Of a stretch of DNA of 64,000 nt, positions 23,003 through 32,851 are shown piece after piece. The notes beneath the pieces are model-generated. The model was not told the origin of the DNA, made no database searches, and saw only the letters and a program-made list of their open reading frames with translations. Source of the stretch: JABISG01 sp963581435 (GTDB taxonomy: Bacteria > Planctomycetota > Planctomycetia > Planctomycetales > Planctomycetaceae); the NCBI GenBank assembly GCA_963581435.1, contig CAUZOL010000002.1:10030-74029 (forward strand), given 5' to 3'. A program made the position numbers and the translations under genes. The stretch's first letter is position 1; each line of letters opens with the position of its first letter.

Positions 23003-25584
23003 AATCCGACGGAATCGACAATGTGGACATCGCATCGCCCGACGATGACGCCGCGGAAACGCTGGTTGCCGCCGTCGCCGATGAGTTCACCGATCGTCTG
23101 GAGCGGGGCGAGAAGCCGAGTGTGGAAGAGTATGCCAGCCGTTATCCCGATTTGGCCGACGTTTTTCGCGAAGTCCTTCCCGCAATTCAGCTAATGCAGT
23201 TGTCGGGTTCCGGCATGCTATCGGGTTCCGGTGCATCGCAAGTCGATGGACTCGATGAGGCGATGACTGGGCGATTGGGCGATTTTCGGATTCTCCGGGA
23301 AATCGGCCGCGGTGGAATGGGCGTTGTTTACGAAGCTGTGCAGATTTCGCTCGACCGTCGCGTTGCGCTCAAAGTCCTGCCGTTTGCTGCCGCCCTCGAT
23401 TCAAAACACCTCGAACGCTTCAAGCGCGAAGCCCAGGCGGCGGCGCTACTGCATCACACGAATATTGTTCCCGTCTATTCGGTCGGTTGCAACCGCGGCG
23501 TCTACTATTACGCCATGCAGTTCATTGAAGGGCAGAGCTTGGCCGAAGTGATCGCCCAACTGCACCAGCAAACCGGGCAAAGCGACTTGGCCTTCTCCGG
23601 GTTTCACGCCGACAGCGCGGCGAAAACCGTGAGCGATCGCCAGCAAGGTGATGCGTCCGGACAGCAGTCGTTTTCCGTGTCCGATTCTGTGTTTCGGCAT
23701 CTGGACGAGTCGCCCCTCGCAGATGAATCAGCGATCACAGACCGATCGACGCCCGATGCCGCCACGCAGTTGACCGGTACGGTGGCGACGGCTTCAACCG
23801 AACAGTCGGTTCTCGGGACCGAATACTTTCGGTCCGTGTCGCTGCTGGGTTTGCAGGCGGCCGACGCCTTGGAGCACGCTCATTCGCTCGGCATCGTACA
23901 TCGGGACATCAAGCCCGCCAACCTGCTGCTTGATGGCAATGCCCACCTGTTTGTCACCGACTTCGGCCTCGCGTTCTACCAGTCGGAAGGAAACCTGACG
24001 CTGACCGGAGACATGGTTGGCACGCTGAGATACATGAGCCCCGAGCAGGCATTGCTGAATCAAACGGCCGTCGATCATCGCACCGACATTTATTCGTTGG
24101 GTGCCACGCTGTACGAACTGCTGACCCTCAAGCCATTATGGGGTGCCGTTGACCGCCGCGAGTTATTGCGGAACATCGCCTTCGATGACCCGATCCCGCC
24201 GCGCAAGGTCAATAAACGAATTCCGCATGACTTGGAAACGATTCTGCAGAAGGCGTTGGCGAAAGAAGCACGCGACCGCTACACAACAGCGGTGGAGTTA
24301 GCCGACGATTTACGACGCTTCCTGGAACACAAGACCATCCTCGCCCGCAAGCCGACATTGACCGAGCGGGCGACAAAATGGTCTCGTCGGCATCGTAGCA
24401 TCGTCGTCTCGGCGGTCGTGCTACTGGTGATGGCGGTCGCCGGCCTTTCGGTCAGCAACATCCTTGTGGCACATGCTCGCTCGAAAACAGAAAACGCCTA
24501 CACGTTGCTGGCCGAGAAACAGGTGGAAACCAAATCGGCCTACGATGCCGAGGCGCGGCAACGGGCTCGTGCCGAACAGAATTTCCAACAGGCGCGGCAG
24601 ATGCTCGATTTCTTTGTGCAGGTCAGTGAAGAGGAGATGGCCGACACCCCGGAGATTCACGACGTTCGCAAGAAGCTGTTGGAAGCCTCTCTTGGGTACT
24701 ACCAGGAATTCCTGGAACAGTGTCGCGACGACCCGGCAACACGGGCGCAGTTGGCCGCCAGTTTGTTTCGACTCGCAAGCATTCTCAACGAGATGGGTGC
24801 CAAGCCCGATGCACTGGCCGCATTCGAGCAGGCACGCGAAGTCCAGGAGAAGCTCGCGCTCGAACATCCCGACGACACCGACATTCAACGCGGTCTGTTC
24901 TCAATCTATCGGCACATGGGGGTGCTGCGGGGCAGCGAGCAAATCTCGTTACTCGGTCAGATTTCCGTGCGTGAGCATCTGACAGTCACACCAAAGCAAA
25001 TCGCGGGCATTGACGCGCTCGCCGAACGCCGACGGGTGGCATCTCGAGACTTCCGTTCCTTTTGGAAGAAACCGCGAGAAGAAATGCGGGCCATGTTTGA
25101 ACAACGTGCAAGAGAGACGCAGCAGGAACTCAGTAAAATTCTCGAGCCGGAACAGTTGCGACGGCTGGATCAGATTTCACTGCAATTGCGAGGCACACAG
25201 GCATTCAGCTCGCCCGACGTCGCCGCAAGGATCGGATTGACCGGCTCCCAAATCGCAGCGATCAAGAAGATCAAGGAAGACGCTTACCGTTCGCTGAAGA
25301 ACACTTATCGCAGTCCGTACCAAGACAGGCAGTCACGGGAGAAATCGAGAGAGCTTTTCAAGCGGTCGCTGCGCAGCACGAATGACAAGTTGCTCAGCAT
25401 ACTCTCGGCCGACCAAATGGCCGCATGGCGCAATCTCGTTGGAGAACCATTTAACGGAGAGCTTCGCTTCCACGAACATGGCCGTTCGCGATCATGCTTC
25501 GGCTACCGCAAGACAGGCGATTCAAAACAACGCATCAAATCGACGGAGACAGCCCCCCAACATTTGACCCCAGAGCGTTTATAA
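22999..25584 (+). CDS. Receptor Ser/Thr protein kinase with a helical outer domain shared with the next gene
   Basis: 861 residues. The N-terminal motif EFTDRLERGEKPSVEEYASRYPDL is typical of planctomycete kinases. The kinase domain has the glycine loop GRGGMG at 103-108, ATP lysine Lys125, HRDIKPAN from 301 and DFG from 321; all catalytic residues are present. An insert of roughly 100 residues lies between the hinge and HRD. A transmembrane segment is at about 467-489 (IVVSAVVLLVMAVAGLSVSNIL), then a coiled coil and TPR-like part. Residues about 661-830 are a helical-repeat domain: LTVTPKQIAGIDAL ... RRLDQISLQLRG (from 721) ... IGLTGSQIAAIKKI. This matches the protein encoded 55 bp downstream. 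The kinase is likely to sense an envelope signal through this domain and act on the overlapping sigma factor. Confidence 0.92.
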   Translation: MKSDGIDNVDIASPDDDAAETLVAAVADEFTDRLERGEKPSVEEYASRYPDLADVFREVLPAIQLMQLSGSGMLSGSGASQVDGLDEAMTGRLGDFRILREIGRGGMGVVYEAVQISLDRRVALKVLPFAAALDSKHLERFKREAQAAALLHHTNIVPVYSVGCNRGVYYYAMQFIEGQSLAEVIAQLHQQTGQSDLAFSGFHADSAAKTVSDRQQGDASGQQSFSVSDSVFRHLDESPLADESAITDRSTPDAATQLTGTVATASTEQSVLGTEYFRSVSLLGLQAADALEHAHSLGIVHRDIKPANLLLDGNAHLFVTDFGLAFYQSEGNLTLTGDMVGTLRYMSPEQALLNQTAVDHRTDIYSLGATLYELLTLKPLWGAVDRRELLRNIAFDDPIPPRKVNKRIPHDLETILQKALAKEARDRYTTAVELADDLRRFLEHKTILARKPTLTERATKWSRRHRSIVVSAVVLLVMAVAGLSVSNILVAHARSKTENAYTLLAEKQVETKSAYDAEARQRARAEQNFQQARQMLDFFVQVSEEEMADTPEIHDVRKKLLEASLGYYQEFLEQCRDDPATRAQLAASLFRLASILNEMGAKPDALAAFEQAREVQEKLALEHPDDTDIQRGLFSIYRHMGVLRGSEQISLLGQISVREHLTVTPKQIAGIDALAERRRVASRDFRSFWKKPREEMRAMFEQRARETQQELSKILEPEQLRRLDQISLQLRGTQAFSSPDVAARIGLTGSQIAAIKKIKEDAYRSLKNTYRSPYQDRQSREKSRELFKRSLRSTNDKLLSILSADQMAAWRNLVGEPFNGELRFHEHGRSRSCFGYRKTGDSKQRIKSTETAPQHLTPERL

Positions 25585-25639
25585 GTCAAGTTTAGAGAGT
25601 TACCACGTAACCTCACTGTTTTAGACGAAGGAATTCAGA

Positions 25640-26395
25640 ATGTTTCGATCATCAATGTTGGCGAAATTAGTTGTGATGGGCCTCGCAATTGTGCTGGTGG
25701 CCGGCTCCGTATCTTACGCACAGGGCCAGCGCGGCGGTCGTGGGTTTGGCGGCGGCGGCACATCCAAGGCGGACCTTGTGCGACGCGAACAGGTTCAGAA
25801 AGAGTTGAAGATTACCGAAGAGCAAACCGGAAAGATCAAGGAGATCACCGACGCAGCGCGAGCAAGCGGTCGGGAATTGTTCTCCGGACTGCGCGACCTT
25901 TCAGAAGATGAACGCCGAGCAAAATTTACAGAACTTCGCGAAAAAATGACGAAGGCAGCCGAAGAGACCGGCAAGAAAATCGCCGCAGTGCTCAACGACA
26001 CCCAGAACGCCCGGCTCGACCAGATTGTGCTGCAACAGCGGGGCAACAGGGCTCTAACAAGCAAGGACACCATCGCCAAGCTAAACATCACCAAAGAGCA
26101 GCAACAGCAGATCAAAGATCTGGTGGATGCCCAGGGAGAAATGACGCGGGAATTGTTCAGCGGCCTACGAGACATTCCCCGGGAAGAACGCGCAGCCAAG
26201 TTTGCAGAGCTGGGCAAAAAACGGGAAGAGATTACGACGGAGACCAACAAGGCGGTCATGGAAGTGCTGACCGCGTCGCAAAAAACGCAATTTGAGCAAC
26301 TGAAGGGCGCGGAGTTCAAATTGGAACGCGGCTCGTTCGGTCGCCGTCGGCCCGGTCAAGGCGGAAACCGTCGTCCGCAAAATAACAATAACTAG
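25640..26395 (+). CDS. Secreted helical-repeat protein (LTXXQ/CpxP-like), two tandem repeats
   Basis: 251 residues with a clear signal peptide (LVVMGLAIVLVAGSVSYA, cleavage near residue 27) and a Gly/Arg-rich linker. Two tandem repeats of about 90 residues each follow. They share RELFSGLRDLSEDERRAKF and RELFSGLRDIPREERAAKF, and each starts with a LxITxEQ-type helix (LKITEEQTGKI, LNITKEQQQQI). The pattern recalls LTXXQ-motif/CpxP/Spy-like periplasmic helical proteins, though the match is to the helix pattern only. ARLDQIVLQQRG from residue 124 matches the upstream kinase's outer domain. The C-terminus is basic and Gly/Asn-rich. It may be a periplasmic partner or decoy of the kinase; this is inferred. 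Confidence 0.8.
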   Translation: MFRSSMLAKLVVMGLAIVLVAGSVSYAQGQRGGRGFGGGGTSKADLVRREQVQKELKITEEQTGKIKEITDAARASGRELFSGLRDLSEDERRAKFTELREKMTKAAEETGKKIAAVLNDTQNARLDQIVLQQRGNRALTSKDTIAKLNITKEQQQQIKDLVDAQGEMTRELFSGLRDIPREERAAKFAELGKKREEITTETNKAVMEVLTASQKTQFEQLKGAEFKLERGSFGRRRPGQGGNRRPQNNNN

Positions 26396-26426
26396 AATAA
26401 CCGGATGGAATCTGTTGCATCTCGCA

Positions 26427-26458
26427 GCTGACACGGTCGGTGCGCCGGCCGTGTCAGC
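26427..26458. other. Strong stem-loop after the helical-repeat gene
   Basis: A 14-bp stem (GCTGACACGG..GG with CC..CCGTGTCAGC, one G-U type pair) around a 4-base loop, 31 bp after the stop at 26395. There is no T run, so it is a transcript-end or RNA-stabilising hairpin rather than a classical terminator. The remaining bases up to 26750 show no gene; the frame open from 26649 is non-coding upstream of ATG 26751. Confidence 0.6.
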
Positions 26459-26750
26459 CAGCGAAAGCGGTCGATTCCGCAATATAATCGAGAAACCGGA
26501 CGGTAATCCGAACACTGAAATTGTGGATGGTTACAACCGTTCGTTACTATAGAGTCAGGCGGACAGCTCGCCTTGGGCCGGACAGATCCACTGCTGACCG
26601 GCAAGTGATCGTATTTCACCGACTCCCCGTCGGTTTGATACACGGCATGTGTGCCGATCCACGATCGAAATGGGGAACGGTGTCCACAATCGCCCAAGTT
26701 TTTTGGTTTATCTAAGACTCCCGGCTCATCTAACCAGGCACGGAATTCTC

Positions 26751-29048
26751 ATGCTTGCATACCGCACTCGATTCCAGACAGGTCTGTTTGTGCTGTCTCT
26801 TGGTCTGTTCGCGCTCAATGCGCCAGCAACCGCGCAGGATATCGGCGATCTGCTGAACCAATTCGCCGGCGAATCGTCCGAAGAGGAAGCGCCACCGCAG
26901 TCGCCCATCGATGTGCTGGAAAGCGAGACGGCGTTGACCAAACTGGATTTGAACAAAGACCAACGCGACAAGATCAAGACCATCATCGAAGGATACCGCG
27001 AGCAGGTTAAGGCGGTGAAAGCTGGCTACGACGAACAACTCAAAGCACTCACTTCCATCGGCGAAAAACTCCGCAAACGGGCCGAATTTCGCGGCAAGAC
27101 CCGCGCCGAGAACGAAGAAAAAAAGAAGGCAGCCGAGCAGGCGCTGCTGGACTTACTCAACGATCAACAGAAGGCCGAACTCAAGACTATGGTTCCGGAA
27201 CCTCCGGCCGAAAGCCTGGGTCCTGGTTCGTCGAACACAAATCCGAGTGTGACTTCCACACCATCGCGAAGCACTGCGCCGGCGAAGCGCACCGCGAACA
27301 CGGTCGCATCCTTTGGTGCAGCTGATGATTCTCCACCACAAGCCAAACCATCCACCGCCGCAACGAGCGGGAATGCAGCGCCCCCGGCCAAGGCTGATCA
27401 GTCAGGCAATGCCACCTTGGAATTCAACTTCCAGGAAGCTCCCTGGACCGACGTCCTCAGGCTATTCGCCAAGGCAGCCCGGCTGACGCTCAACATGCGG
27501 GATGTTCCACCGGGATCGTTCACATACTATGACGATCAGAAATACACATCGACCGAGGCGCTCGACGTGATGAACCGCATGCTGCTGCAGAGCGGCTACA
27601 TCCTCGTGCGACACGATCGCTTTCTCAGTGTTTTCAATGCCAGCAAGGGTGTGCCTCCCAACCTCGTCGAAACGGTTACACCAGACGAATTGCCTAAGCG
27701 GGGCAAAACCGAATTGTTGCGCGTCGCATTGCCGCTCGGCGACCGTGACATCGCCAAAGCCACTTCCGAGGTGCAAGGGCTCTTGGGGCCACAAGGAAAA
27801 GTCGCGCCTCTCGAATCGGCCAATTCCATCATCGTCACCGACATTGCTGCGAATTTGATCCGCGTTGAGGGACTTTTAAAGGGGGATGCGAAGGTCGGCG
27901 ACGACAAACTGACATTCAAGGCGTTTCAGCTCAAGCAGATCGATGCCGCGGAAGCGGCTGAGATCATTCGCAGCCTGTTGGGAGTCGATACCGGTGTGAC
28001 CAATGTTAGCGAAGCCGGACCGCGCGGTCCCACCAGCAGCAGCAGCCGTGGCAGCAGCCGCGGCAGCAGCAGCCGCGGCGGAACCGATCCCCGCGCCGCG
28101 TTCATCGCCGCAATGCGCGGCGGTGGAACGTCTTCGCGTACGCCTGCAGCCGCCGGTAAGCCGCCGGCTGCCGCTGCAAAAGTGGCCGTCGATTACCGCA
28201 CCAATAGCGTGCTCGTCAACGCGACCGCAGCCAACATGAAACTTGTGGAAGAAATGGTCAAGGCGCTCGACGTCGAATCAGCCGACGTTGACGGCGTCGT
28301 CGGCGGGCGGAGTTCACGAGAGCCGTATCTCCAGGTCTATAAGATTAAGAATGCCGAAACGACGGAAGTCTCCAAGACGCTCACCGTGCTGCATCCGGGG
28401 TTGGTGGTTAATGAAGACGGCAGATACAAAACTCTACACATCATGGCGAATGCCGAAGAACACAACGAGATTGCGGGACACATCCGCCAACTCGACGGCG
28501 GCGGCACGGGCGATACGTTGGCCGTTTTGCCACTGGAAGGGCTGAATGGATACAACGTCAGCATGACCGTCGAAGCGTTATACGAGAATGATAAGGATTC
28601 CGCACCATCGATTCAGATGGACCCCTCGAGGCAGAGTGTCATCGTGCGTGGAGATGCGATTCAGATTCAAATGGTGCGAACCATGATTAGCCGATTGGCC
28701 GAACAAGGCCCATCCACTGAACCATCACCTGGACGGTCGGTTCGCATCGTTGCCCCTGGAGCAGCCAGTACAGACTACCTGCAAAATGCAATCGGCGTTC
28801 TGTATCCACAGGTCACGTTCACGGCGGCAGAAGCAAAGGCGAAAGACAACTCGCAAGACAGTAGAAACTCCCGCTCCTCGGGTTCATCCAGCGCCGACGC
28901 AGATCGCGAACGCCGCATCAGAGAGTGGCGGGAACGCATGTTTAGTCGCGGCGGCAGTTCCGGAGGTTTCGGCGGTTCACGTGGCAGCTCGCGTGGCAGT
29001 TCCCCGAGCAGTTCCAGCGGCCGTCCGCAGCCTACAAGAGGCCGTTGA
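26751..29048 (+). CDS. GspD-like protein: secretin N-domains without a visible secretin pore domain
   Basis: 765 residues from ATG 26751, followed by a signal peptide (FVLSLGLFALNAPATAQ). Residues about 63-145 are a charged helical hairpin (LTKLDLNKDQRDKIKTII ... LLDLLNDQQKAELK) similar in pattern to the helical-repeat protein upstream. About 221-295 resemble a secretin N0 domain (FNFQEAPWTDVLRLFAKAA ... ILVRHDRFLSVF). Several N1-type domains follow, with LLRVALPLGD, FKAFQLKQIDAAEAAEIIRSLL, YLQVYKIKNAETTEVSKTL and TLAVLPLEGLN. A Ser/Arg/Gly linker interrupts at about 429-445 and another forms the C-terminus (734-765). I find no secretin barrel signature before the end. Its place before gspE is where gspD usually lies. 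Confidence 0.8.
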   Translation: MLAYRTRFQTGLFVLSLGLFALNAPATAQDIGDLLNQFAGESSEEEAPPQSPIDVLESETALTKLDLNKDQRDKIKTIIEGYREQVKAVKAGYDEQLKALTSIGEKLRKRAEFRGKTRAENEEKKKAAEQALLDLLNDQQKAELKTMVPEPPAESLGPGSSNTNPSVTSTPSRSTAPAKRTANTVASFGAADDSPPQAKPSTAATSGNAAPPAKADQSGNATLEFNFQEAPWTDVLRLFAKAARLTLNMRDVPPGSFTYYDDQKYTSTEALDVMNRMLLQSGYILVRHDRFLSVFNASKGVPPNLVETVTPDELPKRGKTELLRVALPLGDRDIAKATSEVQGLLGPQGKVAPLESANSIIVTDIAANLIRVEGLLKGDAKVGDDKLTFKAFQLKQIDAAEAAEIIRSLLGVDTGVTNVSEAGPRGPTSSSSRGSSRGSSSRGGTDPRAAFIAAMRGGGTSSRTPAAAGKPPAAAAKVAVDYRTNSVLVNATAANMKLVEEMVKALDVESADVDGVVGGRSSREPYLQVYKIKNAETTEVSKTLTVLHPGLVVNEDGRYKTLHIMANAEEHNEIAGHIRQLDGGGTGDTLAVLPLEGLNGYNVSMTVEALYENDKDSAPSIQMDPSRQSVIVRGDAIQIQMVRTMISRLAEQGPSTEPSPGRSVRIVAPGAASTDYLQNAIGVLYPQVTFTAAEAKAKDNSQDSRNSRSSGSSSADADRERRIREWRERMFSRGGSSGGFGGSRGSSRGSSPSSSSGRPQPTRGR

Positions 29049-29205
29049 TCGGCAAAGCTCTCGTGTTCGCGATCACTGAAAACAGATCGCATTGGAAGTC
29101 GTGGTGGCTTCCCGAACATCGGAAATCGAAATCCGTTTCGAGTTCACAAAGAATGTTCTTTTTGTCTGCAACAATTGGTACGAAACTTAGAAGCGGTATC
29201 GACAG

Positions 29206-30888
29206 ATGGAATTTGGCAAGCTCCTGCTCCAACGCGGACTAATCAGTCAGCAGCAGTTGGAACTTGCGCGCGCACAGGCCGAGGGAAGACGCATTGATCA
29301 GGTGCTCATCGAAATCGGTGCCCTGACCGAAGAACAGGCGCTGCAAGCGCTCGCCCACGATCTCGGCATGCGATACGTCGATGTGAAAGACTTCGATGTC
29401 GATCGGGAATTGCTCGTTCAATTCCCCACGACGGCCATCTTCCGTCATTCGCTGCTTCCGCTGGTTCGCGTCAATGGATTCGTCGATGTCGCCACCAGCG
29501 ATCCGTTCGATCTGGAAGCCCTCGACGAATTGAGTTCGCTGAGTGGGTTTCAGTTGCGGCCCGTTCTCGCTTGCCGCGAAGATGTGGTGCACCTCATCAA
29601 GGAGCATCTGGGAGTCGGCGGCGATACCATCACCGAACTGGTTGCCCGCGCCGCAGAAGACGATGTCGAACTGCTCGAAGACATTTCCGAGCAGTCCGGT
29701 GAACTCGCCGACGACGCGGCTGCGGCATCGGTCATCCGGCTGGTCAACGAGTTGCTCGTCGAGGCGCTGATTCAACGTGCCAGCGATGTGCATATCGAAC
29801 CGCACGATTCGGGTCTCAGCGTTCGCTTTCGTGTCGATGGCATTCTGCATCCTCAACCGGTCCCACCGGAAATCAATCAGTTTTATGCAGCCATCATCAC
29901 GCGACTGAAGATTATGTCGCGGCTGAACATTGCCGAAAAACGTCTGCCGCAGGATGGTCGGATCAAGCTGCGAATTTCCGGAAGAGAAATTGACGTTCGC
30001 GCTTCGGTCATCCCCATGCTGCATGGTGAAGGCGTTGTGTTGCGTCTACTGGATAAGGACCGCATGTCCTTCGATTTGAAGGGCGTCGGCATGCCGACCG
30101 AAATCGCCGAGCCGTTCCGGGAACTGATCTCGTTGCCGCACGGCATCGTGTTGGTGACCGGGCCGACCGGTAGCGGAAAAACGACGACACTGTACGGCGC
30201 GTTGAACGAAATCAAAGACGACACAACAAAGATTATTACGGTCGAAGACCCTGTCGAATACCAAACGCCCGGCATCAGCCAGATTCAGGTCCACGGAAAA
30301 ATCGGCCTGACATTTGCAGCCGGTCTGCGCAGCATCTTGCGACACGATCCGGATGTGGTCCTCATCGGCGAAATCCGTGACGGAGAAACGGCGCAAAGTG
30401 CAATTCAGGCATCACTGACCGGTCACCTCGTCTTCAGCACACTCCACACCAACGACGCGCCGGGCGCATTCACTCGCCTGATGGACATGGGCGTCGAACC
30501 GTACCTGGTTGCCAGCACGCTTGAAGGCGTCCTCGCGCAACGACTGCTGCGTGTGCTCTGTCCCGCTTGCAAAGAAGAGTATTCGCCGCGTCCGGAAGAC
30601 CTCCCTCCCGACCTTCCATATGAGACGGCCAGAACCTTGTGGCGGCCCGTTGGTTGCCGCGAATGCCGCAGCACCGGGTTTACCGGACGAACCGGGATTT
30701 TCGAGTTGCTGCCAACCGGCAGTGAAGTTCGCAGATTGTGCATCGATCGCGCCGACGCCGGCCAGATTCGGGAATTCGCCATCAAGAACGGCATGATGAC
30801 ATTGAGGCAATGCGGCTGGCAAAAAGTACGTGAGGGAGTCAGCACAGTCGAGGAAGTGCTGCGAATTACCAAGGGAGATATTATTTGA
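29206..30888 (+). CDS. gspE: Type II secretion ATPase GspE
   Basis: 560 residues. The N-terminal domain (FGKLLLQRGLISQQQLELA ...) is the MshEN/GspE-N type. The ATPase core has the Walker A motif GPTGSGKT at 319-326, the Asp box and Walker B region (LRHDPDVVLIGEIRD), the His box (HLVFSTLHTNDA) and a zinc-binding four-cysteine element (CPAC ... CREC). The length is that of GspE/PilB proteins. It powers assembly of the pseudopilus from the cytoplasmic side of the inner membrane. It is followed by gspF and the pseudopilin genes, which favours GspE over PilB. Confidence 0.95.
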   Translation: MEFGKLLLQRGLISQQQLELARAQAEGRRIDQVLIEIGALTEEQALQALAHDLGMRYVDVKDFDVDRELLVQFPTTAIFRHSLLPLVRVNGFVDVATSDPFDLEALDELSSLSGFQLRPVLACREDVVHLIKEHLGVGGDTITELVARAAEDDVELLEDISEQSGELADDAAAASVIRLVNELLVEALIQRASDVHIEPHDSGLSVRFRVDGILHPQPVPPEINQFYAAIITRLKIMSRLNIAEKRLPQDGRIKLRISGREIDVRASVIPMLHGEGVVLRLLDKDRMSFDLKGVGMPTEIAEPFRELISLPHGIVLVTGPTGSGKTTTLYGALNEIKDDTTKIITVEDPVEYQTPGISQIQVHGKIGLTFAAGLRSILRHDPDVVLIGEIRDGETAQSAIQASLTGHLVFSTLHTNDAPGAFTRLMDMGVEPYLVASTLEGVLAQRLLRVLCPACKEEYSPRPEDLPPDLPYETARTLWRPVGCRECRSTGFTGRTGIFELLPTGSEVRRLCIDRADAGQIREFAIKNGMMTLRQCGWQKVREGVSTVEEVLRITKGDII

Positions 30889-31040
30889 TGTGACCCCAAT
30901 CGGCAGCCGCCGTCGATCGTTTCACATTGTCCGTTTCAGACATCGCGAATGGCAGGGGATGGGACGTAGTGGATAGGCCGCCCCGTCACAATTCGCTGCG
31001 AACATTCAGCTCTTGACTCTCGACACTCGACTCGAAACTC

Positions 31041-32249
31041 ATGCCTGACTTCCAATACACGGCCCGTGAACTTTCGGGCCAACAGGTGACCGGGACGCTG
31101 ACAGCGCCCAGCAAGCGCGATGCGCTTTCTTCGCTGGCGACGCAGCAGTTGTTTCCCGTGCGCGTTGAGGAATCCGAGAACGCCGACGCCCGAAAGTCGC
31201 GGCTGCGCCGGCGTGTGGCGAGTCGCCATCTGGTTGTCTTTTACACGCAATTGGCCGACCTGCTGCGTTCGGGCGTTCCGTTATTGCGGTCGCTGGAATT
31301 GCTGCAGCGACAGGCGATCAACCCGACATTGAAACTGGTTCTGCAGGAAATTCGTGAACAGATTGCCGAAGGCAGTCGCTTGGCCGAGGCGATGCGGCAG
31401 CATCCACAGGTCTTTTCCGAGCTGGCCGTCAGCATGGTGCGGGCCGGCGAAGAAGGCAGTTTTATGGAGGACGTCCTCGTACGGATCGCAACGTTCACCG
31501 AACATCAGCAGGAACTCAAGAACCGCGTCGTCGGCACATTGATCTACCCGGCGTTTCTAACGGTGGCAATGACAGTTGTGGTCACGCTGATGCTGGTTTT
31601 CTTCGTTCCAAAGTTCGAGCCGGTCTTCGCCGAGTTGAAAGAGAACAACGAATTGCCGTGGGCAACAACATTGCTCTTGGGGGCCAGCGACTTTGCACAA
31701 AATTTCTGGCTGCTGATTCTCGCCGTTCTGGCGGCCGGTGGATACGGACTGTTCGCCTGGCTCAAAACCGATGACGGACGTGAAAAACTCGACGAGTTTC
31801 GCATTCGCGCTTATGGTTTGGGGCCGGTCGTTCGCAGTCTGGCGATTGCCCGCTTCTGCCGAATTCTGGGAACGTTGCTACGAAACGGCGTGCCCATTTT
31901 GCAGTCATTGAACATCGCCAAAGACGCGACCGGAAATGTTATTCTCAGCCGTTCGATTAGCGCGGCTGCCGAGAATATCTCAGAGGGAAAGTCGCTGGCA
32001 TCTCCGTTGGCGGGAAGTGGGCAGTTTCCCGACGACGTGGTCGAAATGATTGCGGTTGGCGAAGAAGCGAACAACCTGGAACAGGTGCTGATCAACATTG
32101 CCGACAGCATGGAACGCCGCACCAACCGACTGCTCGACATTTTCGTCCGCATGCTGGAGCCGGCATTGCTGACGGCGATGGCAGGCGTTGTGCTATTTGT
32201 CGTCATTGCGCTGCTGTTACCCATTCTGAAAAGCTCCAGCATCATGTAG
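31041..32249 (+). CDS. gspF: Type II secretion inner-membrane protein GspF
   Basis: 402 residues from ATG 31041. Two GspF domains are visible, at about 70-190 (FYTQLADLLRSGVPLLRSLELLQRQ) and 270-390 (FCRILGTLLRNGVPILQSLNIAKD). Each ends near hydrophobic membrane segments (PAFLTVAMTVVVTLMLVFFV, FWLLILAVLAAGGYGLFAWL and LLTAMAGVVLFVVIALLLPIL). It is the polytopic platform protein that GspE acts upon. The 152-bp gap from gspE holds no gene. Confidence 0.95.
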   Translation: MPDFQYTARELSGQQVTGTLTAPSKRDALSSLATQQLFPVRVEESENADARKSRLRRRVASRHLVVFYTQLADLLRSGVPLLRSLELLQRQAINPTLKLVLQEIREQIAEGSRLAEAMRQHPQVFSELAVSMVRAGEEGSFMEDVLVRIATFTEHQQELKNRVVGTLIYPAFLTVAMTVVVTLMLVFFVPKFEPVFAELKENNELPWATTLLLGASDFAQNFWLLILAVLAAGGYGLFAWLKTDDGREKLDEFRIRAYGLGPVVRSLAIARFCRILGTLLRNGVPILQSLNIAKDATGNVILSRSISAAAENISEGKSLASPLAGSGQFPDDVVEMIAVGEEANNLEQVLINIADSMERRTNRLLDIFVRMLEPALLTAMAGVVLFVVIALLLPILKSSSIM

Positions 32250-32378
32250 GAAACACTCGAGCCGATTTGTCAATGTCGCCCATCGACAGACCGTCGCAAG
32301 AAACAAACCGAGAATTCAAGCCCCGTGCAGGGACGCCAAGAGAAACAATCAAAAGGCCCGTAGAACAGAGGTAAGACC

Positions 32379-32831
32379 ATGAAGAAACAATCGAAGAAAA
32401 AACAGAATCGTGGCGGCTTTACGCTGCTGGAAGTGCTGCTGGTGTTGATCATTCTGGGAGTGATCGCTGCACTCGTCGTCCCGCAGCTGACCGGGTCGCA
32501 GCAGAAAGCAATGATCCTGGCGGCTGAGACAACCATCAAGAAACTGGAAGCCAAGGTCGAATTCTATGCCGTCGAACACGAATCCACCTACCCCGAGACG
32601 TTGGACGATCTGCTCGAACCGGTCGATAGTGACGGCAATGCGATGAAGCCTTACGAAAAGACCTTCCCCAAGGATCCGTGGAAACAGCCAATGAACTACA
32701 AGCTGGAAGCGTCCACCGACGGAACGGACAGCATGGAGCCGCGAATCTGGTCCAACGGCCCCAACAAGAAAGACGACGACGGCAACGGCGACGACATCAA
32801 TAACTGGTCGGAGTTGGAAGAGAGCCGCTAG
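32379..32831 (+). CDS. gspG: Major pseudopilin GspG
   Basis: 150 residues. The prepilin motif is GGFTLLEVLLVLIILGVIAA with cleavage expected after the second Gly and Glu at +5. The C-terminal region has the GspG features KLEAKVEFYAVEHESTYPETLDDLL, KDPWKQPMNY and WSNGPNKKDDDGNGDDINNW, the last being a calcium-site-like Asp-rich loop. The ribosome-binding site AGAGGT is just upstream. It forms the shaft of the pseudopilus. A dispersed hairpin follows directly and may reduce transcription into the minor pseudopilin genes. Confidence 0.95.
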   Translation: MKKQSKKKQNRGGFTLLEVLLVLIILGVIAALVVPQLTGSQQKAMILAAETTIKKLEAKVEFYAVEHESTYPETLDDLLEPVDSDGNAMKPYEKTFPKDPWKQPMNYKLEASTDGTDSMEPRIWSNGPNKKDDDGNGDDINNWSELEESR

Positions 32832-32851
32832 TCTGGCCGCGAAGTGTAGCG

